From Xylocopa sonorina (lineage: Eukaryota > Arthropoda > Insecta > Hymenoptera > Apidae): a stretch of DNA of 64,000 nucleotides. The DNA lies in assembly GCF_050948175.1 (NCBI RefSeq), contig NW_027490385.1, positions 62,001 to 126,000 on the forward strand. Reading direction: 5' to 3'. Each line of letters starts with the position of its first letter. The first letter of the stretch is position 1. The notes beneath the pieces were generated by a model. It did not search any database, was not told the DNA's origin, and saw only the letters and a list, made by a program, of their open reading frames with translations. Position numbers and translations under genes: made by a program. Shown in pieces: positions 52,345 through 64,000 of the stretch.

Positions 52345-54432
52345 AAAATACATGACACTTCGCAAATCATATTATATCTTACCATGAAACATAGAAATGG
52401 GATGCGATATCGCGTTTTAAGAAGCATCAGAAATTCAATGCTACGATACGTAGACATCTGCAAACGCTATTTCCTTGCAAGGAAGTGTCGCATTTACATT
52501 CATTTGAAGTGTAGACGAGGAATACATAACACTTCGCAAATCATATTATACCTTACCATGAAACATAGAAATGAGAAGCAATATCGCGATTTAAGAATCA
52601 TAAGAACTCTATTGCTACGATACGTAGACATCTGCAGACGCTATTTCCTTGCAAGGAAGTGCCGCATTTACATTCATTTGAAGTGTAGACGAGGAAAACA
52701 TGACACTTCGCAAATCTTATTATATCTTACCATGAAACATAGTAATGAGATGCGATATCGCGTTTTAAGGAGCATTAGAACTCTATCCCTTCGATACGTA
52801 GACATCTGCAAACGCTATTTCCTTGCAAGGAAGTGTCGCATTTACATTCATTTGAAGTGTAGGCGAGGAATACATGACACTTCGCAAATCATATTATATC
52901 TTACCATGAAACATAGAAATGTGATGCGATATCGCGTTTTAAGAAGCATCAGAAATCTATTGCTACGATACCTAGACATCTGCAGACGCTATTTCCTAGC
53001 AAGGAAGTGTCGCATTTACATTCATTTGAGGTGTAGACGAGGAATAAATGACACTTCGCAATTCATATTATATATTACCATGAAACATAGAAATGAGATG
53101 CGATATCGCGTTTTAAGAATCATAAGAACTCTATCGCTACGATACGTAGACATCTGCAAACGCTATTTCCTTGCAAGGAAGAGTCGCATTTACATTCATT
53201 TAAAGTGTAGACGAAGAATACATGACACTTCGCAAATCATATTATATCTTACCATGAAACATAGAAATGAGATGCGATATCGCGTTTTAAGAAGCATCAG
53301 AAATTCAATGCTACGATACGTAGACATCTGCAAACGCTATTTCCTTGCAAGGAAGAGTCGCATTTACATTCATTTGAAGTGTAGACGAGGAATACATAAC
53401 ACTTCGCATATCATATTATATCTTACCATGAAACATAGAAATGAGATGCGATATCTTGTTTTAAGAAGCATTTGAACACTATTGCTTCGTTACGTAGACA
53501 TCTGCAAGCGCTATTTCCAAGCAAGGAGGTGTCGCATTTACATCCATTTGAATCGTAGACGAGGAATGCATAACACTTCGCAATGAATATTATATCTTAT
53601 CATGAAACATAGAAATGAGGTGCGATATGTCGTTTTAAGAAGCATTAGAACTCTATCCCTACGATACGTAGACATCTGCATACGCTATTTCCTTGCAAGG
53701 AAGTGTCGCATTTACATTCATTTGAAGTGTAGAAGAGGAATACATAACACTTCGCAAATCATATTATATCTTACCATGAAGCATGGAAATGAAATGCGAT
53801 ATCGCGTTTTAAGAAGCATTAGAACTCTATTACTACGATACCTAGACATCTGCAAACGCTATTTCCTTGCAAGGAAGAGTCGCATTTACATTCATTTGAA
53901 GTGTAGACGAAGAATACATGACACTTCGCAATGAATATTATATCTTACCATGAAACATAGAAATGAGATGCGAAATCGCGTTTTAAGAAGCATTAGAACT
54001 CTAGTGCTACGATACCTAGACATCTGCAAACGCTATTTCCTAGCGTGCAAGTGTCGCATTCACATTCATTTGAAGTGTAGACGAGGAATACATGACACTT
54101 GGCAAATCTTATTATATCTTACCACGAAACATAGTAATGAGATGCGATATCGCGTTCTAAGAAGCATTAGAACTCTATTGCTACGATACGTAGACACCTG
54201 CAAACGCTATTTACTAGCAAGGAAGTGTGGCATTTACATTCATTTGAATTGTAGACGAGGAATGCATAACACTTCGCAATGAATATTATATCTTACCATG
54301 AAACATAGAAATGAGATGCGATATCGCGTTTTAAGAAGCATTGGAACTCTATTACTACGATACGTAGACATCTGCAAACGCTATTTCCTTGCAAGGAAGA
54401 TTCGCATTTACATTCATTTGATGTGTAGACGA
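52345..54432 (+). repeat. Block H 12-monomer unit, copy 1
   Basis: 2,088 bp; aligned without length change to the next 2,088 bp. Shared private variants include ctgcagacgctatttccttgc, gaggaaaacatgac and ggagcattag near 52770 and 54858. Boundaries are approximate. Confidence 0.82.
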
Positions 54433-56520
54433 AGAATACATGACACTTCGCAAATCATATTATATCTTACCATGAAACATAGAAATGGGATGCGATATCG
54501 CGTTTTAAGAAGCATCAGAAATTCAATGCTACGATACGTAGACATCTGCAAACGCTATTTCCTTGCAAGGAAGTGTCGCATTTACATTCATTTGAAGTGT
54601 AGACGAGGAATACATAACACTTCGCAAATCATATTATACCTTACCATGAAACATAGAAATGAGAAGCAATATCGCGATTTAAGAATCATAAGAACTCTAT
54701 TGCTACGATACGTAGACATCTGCAGACGCTATTTCCTTGCAAGGAAGTGCCGCATTTACATTCATTTGAAGTGTAGACGAGGAAAACATGACACTTCGCA
54801 AATCTTATTATATCTTACCATGAAACATAGTAATGAGATGCGATATCGCGTTTTAAGGAGCATTAGAACTCTATCCCTTCGATACGTAGACATCTGCAAA
54901 CGCTATTTCCTTGCAAGGAAGTGTCGCATTTACATTCATTTGAAGTGTAGGCGAGGAATACATGACACTTCGCAAATCATATTATATCTTACCATGAAAC
55001 ATAGAAATGTGATGCGATATCGCGTTTTAAGAAGCATCAGAAATCTATTGCTACGATACCTAGACATCTGCAGACGCTATTTCCTAGCAAGGAAGTGTCG
55101 CATTTACATTCATTTGAGGTGTAGACGAGGAATAAATGACACTTCGCAATTCATATTATATATTACCATGAAACATAGAAATGAGATGCGATATCGCGTT
55201 TTAAGAATCATAAGAACTCTATCGCTACGATACGTAGACATCTGCAAACGCTATTTCCTTGCAAGGAAGAGTCGCATTTACATTCATTTAAAGTGTAGAC
55301 GAAGAATACATGACACTTCGCAAATCATATTATATCTTACCATGAAACATAGAAATGAGATGCGATATCGCGTTTTAAGAAGCATCAGAAATTCAATGCT
55401 ACGATACGTAGACATCTGCAAACGCTATTTCCTTGCAAGGAAGAGTCGCATTTACATTCATTTGAAGTGTAGACGAGGAATACATAACACTTCGCATATC
55501 ATATTATATCTTACCATGAAACATAGAAATGAGATGCGATATCTTGTTTTAAGAAGCATTTGAACACTATTGCTTCGTTACGTAGACATCTGCAAGCGCT
55601 ATTTCCAAGCAAGGAGGTGTCGCATTTACATCCATTTGAATCGTAGACGAGGAATGCATAACACTTCGCAATGAATATTATATCTTATCATGAAACATAG
55701 AAATGAGGTGCGATATGTCGTTTTAAGAAGCATTAGAACTCTATCCCTACGATACGTAGACATCTGCATACGCTATTTCCTTGCAAGGAAGTGTCGCATT
55801 TACATTCATTTGAAGTGTAGAAGAGGAATACATAACACTTCGCAAATCATATTATATCTTACCATGAAGCATGGAAATGAAATGCGATATCGCGTTTTAA
55901 GAAGCATTAGAACTCTATTACTACGATACCTAGACATCTGCAAACGCTATTTCCTTGCAAGGAAGAGTCGCATTTACATTCATTTGAAGTGTAGACGAAG
56001 AATACATGACACTTCGCAATGAATATTATATCTTACCATGAAACATAGAAATGAGATGCGAAATCGCGTTTTAAGAAGCATTAGAACTCTAGTGCTACGA
56101 TACCTAGACATCTGCAAACGCTATTTCCTAGCGTGCAAGTGTCGCATTCACATTCATTTGAAGTGTAGACGAGGAATACATGACACTTGGCAAATCTTAT
56201 TATATCTTACCACGAAACATAGTAATGAGATGCGATATCGCGTTCTAAGAAGCATTAGAACTCTATTGCTACGATACGTAGACACCTGCAAACGCTATTT
56301 ACTAGCAAGGAAGTGTGGCATTTACATTCATTTGAATTGTAGACGAGGAATGCATAACACTTCGCAATGAATATTATATCTTACCATGAAACATAGAAAT
56401 GAGATGCGATATCGCGTTTTAAGAAGCATTGGAACTCTATTACTACGATACGTAGACATCTGCAAACGCTATTTCCTTGCAAGGAAGATTCGCATTTACA
56501 TTCATTTGATGTGTAGACGA
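54433..56520 (+). repeat. Block H 12-monomer unit, copy 2
   Basis: Second copy of the unit at 52345. The parallel ends near 56560, where this copy enters the atgaatcat and gatccctagtc monomers used in the 20-monomer unit. Confidence 0.8.
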
Positions 56521-59168
56521 AGAATACATGACACTTCGCAAATCATATTATATCTTACCATGAATCATAGAAATGAGATGCGATATCGCGTTTCAAGAAT
56601 CATAAGAACTCTATTGCTACGATCCCTAGTCATCTGCAGGCGCTATTTCCTAGCAGGGAAGTGTGGCATTTACATTCATTTGAAGTGTAGACGAGGACTA
56701 CATAACACTTCGCAAATCATATTATATCTTACCATGAAACATAGGAATGAGATGCGATATCGCGTTTTAAGAAGCATTGGAAATCTATTGCTACGATACG
56801 TAGACATCTGCAAACGCTATTTCCTTGCAAGGAAGTGTCGCATTTACATTCATTTGAAGTGTAGACGAGGAATACATGACACTTCGCAAATCATATTATA
56901 TCTTACCATGAAACATAGAAATCAGATGCGATATCGCGTTTTAAGAAGCATTGGAAATCTATTGCTACGATACGTAGACATCTGCAAACGCTATTTCCCA
57001 GCGAGGAAATGTCGCATTCACATTCATTTCAAGTGTAGACGTGGAATACATAACACTTTGCAAATCATATTATATCTTACCATGAAACACAGAAATGAGA
57101 TGCGATATCGCGTTTTAAGGAGCATTAGAACTCTATTGCTACGATACGTAGACATCTGCAAACGCTATTTCCTTGCAGGGAAGTGTCGCATTTACAGTCA
57201 TTTGAAGTGTAGACGAGGAATACATAACACTTCGCAAATCATATTATACCTTACCGTGAAACATAGAAATGAGAAGCAATATCGCGATTTAAGAATCATA
57301 AGAACTCTATTGCTACGATACGTAGACATCTGCAAACGCTATTTCCTTGCAAGAAAGTGTCGCATTTACATTCATTTGAAGTGTAGAAGAGGAATACATA
57401 ACACTTCGCAAATCATATTATATCTTACCATGAAGCATGGAAATGAGATGCGATATCGCGTTTTAAGAAGCATTAGAACTCTATTGCTACGATACGTAGA
57501 CATCTGCAAACGCTATTTCCTTGCAAGGAAGAGTCGCATTTACATTCATTTGAAGTGTAGACGAAGAATACATGACACTTCGCAAATCATATTATATCTT
57601 ACCAAGAAACATAGAAATGAGATGCGATATCGCGTTTTAAGAAGCATTAGAACACTATTGCTACGATAGGTAGACATCTGCAAACGCTATTTCCTTGCAA
57701 GGAAGAGTCGCATTTACATTCATTTAAAGTGTAGACGAAGAATACATGACACTTCGCAAATCATATTATATCTTACCATGAAACATGGAAATGTGATGCG
57801 ATATTGCGTTTTAAGAAGCATCAGAAATCTATTGCTACGATACCTAGACATCTGCAGACGCTATTTCCTAGCAAGGAAGTGTCGCATTTACATTCATTTG
57901 AGGTGTAGACGAGGAATAAATGACACTTCGCAATTCATATTATATATTACCATGAAACATAGAAATGAGATGCGATATCGCATTTTAAGAATCATAAGAA
58001 CTCTATCGCTACGATACGTAGACATCTGCAAACGCTATTTCCTTGCAAGGAAGAGTCGCATTTACATTCATTTAAAGTGTAGACGAAGAATACATGACAC
58101 TTCGCAAATCATATTATATCTTACCATGAAACATAGAAATGAGATGCGATATCGCGTTTTAAGAAGCATCAGAAATTCAATGCAACGTACGTAGACATCT
58201 GCAAACGCTATTTCCTTGCAAGCAAGTGTCGCATTTACATTCATTTGAAGTGTAGACGAGGAATACATAACACTTCGCAAATCATATTATACCTTACCAT
58301 GAAACATAGAAATGAGAAGCAATATCGCGATTTAAGAATCATAAGAACTCTATTGCTACGATACGTAGACATCTGCAAACGCTATTTCCTTGCAAGGAAG
58401 TGCTGCATTTACATTCATTTGAATCGTAGACGAGGAATGCATAACAATTCGCAATGAATATTATATCTTACCATGAGACATAGAAATGAGATGCGATATC
58501 GCGTTTTAAGAAGAATTAGAACTCTATTGCTACGATACCTAGACATCTGCAAACGCTACTTCCTAGCGAGCAAGTGTCGCATTCACATTCGTATGAGGTG
58601 TAGACGTGGAATACATGACACTTCTCAAATCATATTATATCTTACCATGAAACATAGAAATGAGATGCGATATCGCGTTTTAAGAAGCATTAGAACTCTA
58701 TTGCTACGATACCTAGTCATCTGCAGACGCTATTTCCTAGTAGGGAAGTGTGGCATTTACATTCATTTGAAGTGTAGACGAGGAATGCATAACACTTCGC
58801 AATGAATATTATATCTTAACATGAAACATAGATATGAGATGCAATATCTCGTTTTAAGAAGCATTTGAACTCTATTGCTTCGATACGCAGACATCTGCAA
58901 ACGCTATTTCCTAGCAAGGAAGTATCGCATTTACATTCATTTGAAGTGTAGGCGAGGAAAACATAACACTTCGCAATGTATATTACATCTTATCATGAAA
59001 CATAGAAATGAGATGCGATATCTTGTTTTAAGAAGCATTTGAACACTATTGCTTCGTTACGTAGACATCTGCAAGCGCTATTTCCAAGCAAGGAAGTGTC
59101 GCATTTACATCCATTTGAATCGTAGTCGAGGAATGCGTAACACTTCGCAATGAATATTATATCTTATC
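55690..59168 (+). repeat. Block H 20-monomer unit, copy 1 (3,479 bp)
   Basis: Near-identical to 59169-62647 over almost the full length, including a shared one-base deletion (58183-58190). Copy 1 reads tctgcatacgc near 55766 where copy 2 reads tctgcaaacgc, so the true left edge lies just right of that site. Confidence 0.9.
58183..58190 (+). other. One-base deletion in the satellite (ancestral to the duplication)
   Basis: Reads caacgtacgtag where other monomers, such as that near 37131, read caacgatacgtag. It makes the unit 3,479 rather than 3,480 bp and shifts the frame. Confidence 0.85.
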
Positions 59169-62100
59169 ATGAAACATAGAAATGAGGTGCGATATGTCGT
59201 TTTAAGAAGCATTAGAACTCTATCCCTACGATACGTAGACATCTGCAAACGCTATTTCCTTGCAAGGAAGTGTCGCATTTACATTCATTTGAAGTGTAGA
59301 AGAGGAATACATAACACTTCGCAAATCATATTATATCTTACCATGAAGCATGGAAATGAAATGCGATATCGCGTTTTAAGAAGCATTAGAACTCTATTAC
59401 TACGATACCTAGACATCTGCAAACGCTATTTCCTTGCAAGGAAGAGTCGCATTTACATTCATTTGAAGTGTAGACGAAGAATACATGACACTTCGCAATG
59501 AATATTATATCTTACCATGAAACATAGAAATGAGATGCGAAATCGCGTTTTAAGAAGCATTAGAACTCTAGTGCTACGATACCTAGACATCTGCAAACGC
59601 TATTTCCTAGCGTGCAAGTGTCGCATTCACATTCATTTGAAGTGTAGACGAGGAATACATGACACTTGGCAAATCTTATTATATCTTACCACGAAACATA
59701 GTAATGAGATGCGATATCGCGTTCTAAGAAGCATTAGAACTCTATTGCTACGATACGTAGACACCTGCAAACGCTATTTACTAGCAAGGAAGTGTGGCAT
59801 TTACATTCATTTGAATTGTAGACGAGGAATGCATAACACTTCGCAATGAATATTATATCTTACCATGAAACATAGAAATGAGATGCGATATCGCGTTTTA
59901 AGAAGCATTGGAACTCTATTACTACGATACGTAGACATCTGCAAACGCTATTTCCTTGCAAGGAAGATTCGCATTTACATTCATTTGATGTGTAGACGAA
60001 GAATACATGACACTTCGCAAATCATATTATATCTTACCATGAATCATAGAAATGAGATGCGATATCGCGTTTCAAGAATCATAAGAACTCTATTGCTACG
60101 ATCCCTAGTCATCTGCAGGCGCTATTTCCTAGCAGGGAAGTGTGGCATTTACATTCATTTGAAGTGTAGACGAGGACTACATAACACTTCGCAAATCATA
60201 TTATATCTTACCATGAAACATAGGAATGAGATGCGATATCGCGTTTTAAGAAGCATTGGAAATCTATTGCTACGATACGTAGACATCTGCAAACGCTATT
60301 TCCTTGCAAGGAAGTGTCGCATTTACATTCATTTGAAGTGTAGACGAGGAATACATGACACTTCGCAAATCATATTATATCTTACCATGAAACATAGAAA
60401 TCAGATGCGATATCGCGTTTTAAGAAGCATTGGAAATCTATTGCTACGATACGTAGACATCTGCAAACGCTATTTCCCAGCGAGGAAATGTCGCATTCAC
60501 ATTCATTTCAAGTGTAGACGTGGAATACATAACACTTTGCAAATCATATTATATCTTACCATGAAACACAGAAATGAGATGCGATATCGCGTTTTAAGGA
60601 GCATTAGAACTCTATTGCTACGATACGTAGACATCTGCAAACGCTATTTCCTTGCAGGGAAGTGTCGCATTTACAGTCATTTGAAGTGTAGACGAGGAAT
60701 ACATAACACTTCGCAAATCATATTATACCTTACCGTGAAACATAGAAATGAGAAGCAATATCGCGATTTAAGAATCATAAGAACTCTATTGCTACGATAC
60801 GTAGACATCTGCAAACGCTATTTCCTTGCAAGAAAGTGTCGCATTTACATTCATTTGAAGTGTAGAAGAGGAATACATAACACTTCGCAAATCATATTAT
60901 ATCTTACCATGAAGCATGGAAATGAGATGCGATATCGCGTTTTAAGAAGCATTAGAACTCTATTGCTACGATACGTAGACATCTGCAAACGCTATTTCCT
61001 TGCAAGGAAGAGTCGCATTTACATTCATTTGAAGTGTAGACGAAGAATACATGACACTTCGCAAATCATATTATATCTTACCAAGAAACATAGAAATGAG
61101 ATGCGATATCGCGTTTTAAGAAGCATTAGAACACTATTGCTACGATAGGTAGACATCTGCAAACGCTATTTCCTTGCAAGGAAGAGTCGCATTTACATTC
61201 ATTTAAAGTGTAGACGAAGAATACATGACACTTCGCAAATCATATTATATCTTACCATGAAACATGGAAATGTGATGCGATATTGCGTTTTAAGAAGCAT
61301 CAGAAATCTATTGCTACGATACCTAGACATCTGCAGACGCTATTTCCTAGCAAGGAAGTGTCGCATTTACATTCATTTGAGGTGTAGACGAGGAATAAAT
61401 GACACTTCGCAATTCATATTATATATTACCATGAAACATAGAAATGAGATGCGATATCGCATTTTAAGAATCATAAGAACTCTATCGCTACGATACGTAG
61501 ACATCTGCAAACGCTATTTCCTTGCAAGGAAGAGTCGCATTTACATTCATTTAAAGTGTAGACGAAGAATACATGACACTTCGCAAATCATATTATATCT
61601 TACCATGAAACATAGAAATGAGATGCGATATCGCGTTTTAAGAAGCATCAGAAATTCAATGCAACGTACGTAGACATCTGCAAACGCTATTTCCTTGCAA
61701 GCAAGTGTCGCATTTACATTCATTTGAAGTGTAGACGAGGAATACATAACACTTCGCAAATCATATTATACCTTACCATGAAACATAGAAATGAGAAGCA
61801 ATATCGCGATTTAAGAATCATAAGAACTCTATTGCTACGATACGTAGACATCTGCAAACGCTATTTCCTTGCAAGGAAGTGCTGCATTTACATTCATTTG
61901 AATCGTAGACGAGGAATGCATAACAATTCGCAATGAATATTATATCTTACCATGAGACATAGAAATGAGATGCGATATCGCGTTTTAAGAAGAATTAGAA
62001 CTCTATTGCTACGATACCTAGACATCTGCAAACGCTACTTCCTAGCGAGCAAGTGTCGCATTCACATTCGTATGAGGTGTAGACGTGGAATACATGACAC

Positions 62101-62647
62101 TTCTCAAATCATATTATATCTTACCATGAAACATAGAAATGAGATGCGATATCGCGTTTTAAGAAGCATTAGAACTCTATTGCTACGATACCTAGTCATC
62201 TGCAGACGCTATTTCCTAGTAGGGAAGTGTGGCATTTACATTCATTTGAAGTGTAGACGAGGAATGCATAACACTTCGCAATGAATATTATATCTTAACA
62301 TGAAACATAGATATGAGATGCAATATCTCGTTTTAAGAAGCATTTGAACTCTATTGCTTCGATACGCAGACATCTGCAAACGCTATTTCCTAGCAAGGAA
62401 GTATCGCATTTACATTCATTTGAAGTGTAGGCGAGGAAAACATAACACTTCGCAATGTATATTACATCTTATCATGAAACATAGAAATGAGATGCGATAT
62501 CTTGTTTTAAGAAGCATTTGAACACTATTGCTTCGTTACGTAGACATCTGCAAGCGCTATTTCCAAGCAAGGAAGTGTCGCATTTACATCCATTTGAATC
62601 GTAGTCGAGGAATGCGTAACACTTCGCAATGAATATTATATCTTATC
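59169..62647 (+). repeat. Block H 20-monomer unit, copy 2 (3,479 bp)
   Basis: Tandem partner of the previous unit. The parallel with copy 1 continues into the third unit up to about 62978, where cgcaatgaat is replaced by cgcaaatcat and two extra monomers follow. Confidence 0.9.
61661..61670 (+). other. One-base deletion, duplicated copy
   Basis: Same caacgtacgtag lesion exactly 3,479 bp downstream of the first. It was inherited through the 20-monomer duplication rather than arising independently. Confidence 0.85.
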
Positions 62648-64000
62648 ATGAAACATAGAAATGAGGTGCGATATGTCGTTTTAAGAAGCATTAGAACTCT
62701 ATCCCTACGATACGTAGACATCTGCAAACGCTATTTCCTTGCAAGGAAGTGTCGCATTTACATTCATTTGAAGTGTAGAAGAGGAATACATAACACTTCG
62801 CAAATCATATTATATCTTACCATGAAGCATGGAAATGAAATGCGATATCGCGTTTTAAGAAGCATTAGAACTCTATTACTACGATACCTAGACATCTGCA
62901 AACGCTATTTCCTTGCAAGGAAGAGTCGCATTTACATTCATTTGAAGTGTAGACGAAGAATACATGACACTTCGCAAATCATATTATATCTTACCATGAA
63001 ACATAGAAATGAGATGCGATATCGCGTTTTAAGAAGCATCAGAAATTCAATGCTACGATACGTAGACATCTGCAAACGCTATTTCCTTGCAAGGAAGTGT
63101 CGCATTTACATTCATTTGAAGTGTAGACGAGGAATACATAACACTTCGCAAATCATATTATACCTTACCATGAAACATAGAAATGAGAAGCAATATCGCG
63201 ATTTAAGAGTCATAAGAACTCTATTGCTACGATACGTAGACATCTGCAAACGCTATTTCCTTGGAAGGAAGTGCCGCATTTACATTCATTTGAGTCGTAG
63301 ACGAGGAATGCATAACACTTCGCAATGAATATTATATCTTACCATGAAACATAGAAATGAGATGCGAAATCGCGTTTTAAGAAGCATTAGAACTCTAGTG
63401 CTACGATACCTAGACATCTGCAAACGCTATTTCCTAGCGTGCAAGTGTCGCATTCACATTCATTTGAAGTGTAGACGAGGAATACATGACACTTGGCAAA
63501 TCTTATTATATCTTACCATGAAACATAGTAATGAGATGCGATATCGCGTTCTAAGAAGCATTAGAACTCTATTGCTACGATACGCAGACACCTGCAAACG
63601 CTATTTCCTAGCAAGGAAGTGTGGCATTTACATTCATTTGAATTGTAGACGAGGAATGCATAACACTTCGCAATGAATATTATATCTTACCATGAAACAC
63701 AGAAATGAGATGCGATATCGCGTTTTAAGAAGCATTGGAACTCTATTACTACGATACGTAGACATCTGCAAACGCTATTTCCTTGCAAGGAAGAGTCGCA
63801 TTTACATTCATTTGATGTGTAGACGAAGAATACATGACACTTCGCAAATCATATTATATCTTACCATGAATCGTAGAAATGAGATGCGATATCGCGTTTC
63901 AAGAATCATAAGAACTCTATTGCTACGATACGTAGACATCTGCAAACGCTATTTCCTTGCAAGGAAGTGTCGCATTTACATTCATTTGAAGTGTAGACGA

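Larger units (their letters stand above)
33291..64000 (+). repeat. 174-bp satellite array, right arm (about 176.5 monomers)
   Basis: Continuation of the same satellite in the same orientation after the mobile element. Subtracting the 1,530-bp insert and its 4-bp target duplication puts the right arm exactly in register with the left. The register then slips by one base at about 38672, 58186 and 61666 only. The window ends three bases into a new monomer. The right arm is richer in monomers with no stop codon in the 58-codon frame, which gives long spurious reading frames. Short-period HOR order is weak at 33.3-39.4 kb and strong from about 39.4 kb on. Confidence 0.98.
52340..64000 (+). repeat. 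Higher-order block H (12-, 20- and 22-monomer units)
   Basis: The marker gatgcgaaatcgcg...gaactctagtgctacg starts at 53950, 56038, 59517 and 63344. The spacings are 2,088 bp (12 monomers), 3,479 bp (20 monomers minus one base) and 3,827 bp (22 monomers minus one base). The last unit has two extra monomers inserted from about 62978 and is cut by the window end. Confidence 0.9.

Noticed and set aside
39856..57669. Reading frames of 427-658 codons as a real repeat-protein gene family
   Set aside because: They follow from a stop-free 58-codon period. Ends coincide with stop-bearing sister monomers, variants are mostly amino-acid changing, and there are no introns, promoter or domain that I can identify. 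Kept only as a finding to test.
1..64000. CENP-B box in the monomer
   Set aside because: The required CGGG core near a TTCG half-site is absent from the monomer. The few CGGG occurrences (for example near 14613 and 16183) are isolated substitutions without the rest of the motif.
1..64000. CRISPR array
   Set aside because: Repeat units are 174 bp, contiguous and lack unique spacers; HOR variation is not spacer-like.
1..64000. Telomeric repeats or rDNA spacer repeats
   Set aside because: I saw no tandem TTAGG or TTAGGG runs and no rRNA sequence.

Overview
The window is almost entirely one tandem satellite. A 174-bp monomer is repeated head-to-tail about 359 times. The only interruption is a single 1,530-bp mobile-element insertion at 31761-33290, flanked by a 4-bp target duplication. 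I see no convincing protein-coding gene, tRNA, rRNA, CRISPR array or bacterial-type regulatory site. This looks like centromeric or pericentromeric heterochromatin of a eukaryote. The monomer is near nucleosome-repeat length, AT-rich (about 36% GC in a hand-built consensus) and not CpG-depleted (9 CpG per monomer, observed/expected about 1.6). That CpG profile plus a GC-rich TG...CA element would suit an insect such as a hymenopteran, but the species cannot be read from this sequence.

Layout. 1-674: end of a higher-order repeat (HOR) family called B here. 675-3396: mixed monomers with an internal 0.47-kb duplication. 3397-14136: HOR family B with units of 10, 7, 9, 10, 9 and 11 monomers. 14137-16030: diverged junction monomers. 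16031-30344: central block D, a 3/4/5/7-monomer cadence nested in super-repeats of 33 and 28 monomers. 30345-31760: border segment resembling the end of block B. 31761-33290: solo-LTR-like element. 33291-about 39400: diverged, weakly ordered monomers, again starting with the block-B border. About 39400-52340: block G, HOR spacings of 17, 15, 16 and 11 monomers. About 52340-64000: block H, HOR units of 12, 20 and 22 monomers, the last cut by the window end.

The array keeps an exact 174-bp register. There is no net length change over the first 31.3 kb, and only three 1-bp net losses in the whole window, two of which are copies of one event. Changes occur by gain or loss of whole monomers, as expected from unequal exchange or gene conversion. 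Because 174 is 3 x 58, stop-free monomers join into long reading frames (up to 658 codons, mostly between 39.8 and 61.1 kb). These look like by-products of the period: nearly all variable sites change the amino acid, and single substitutions repeatedly create stops in sister monomers.
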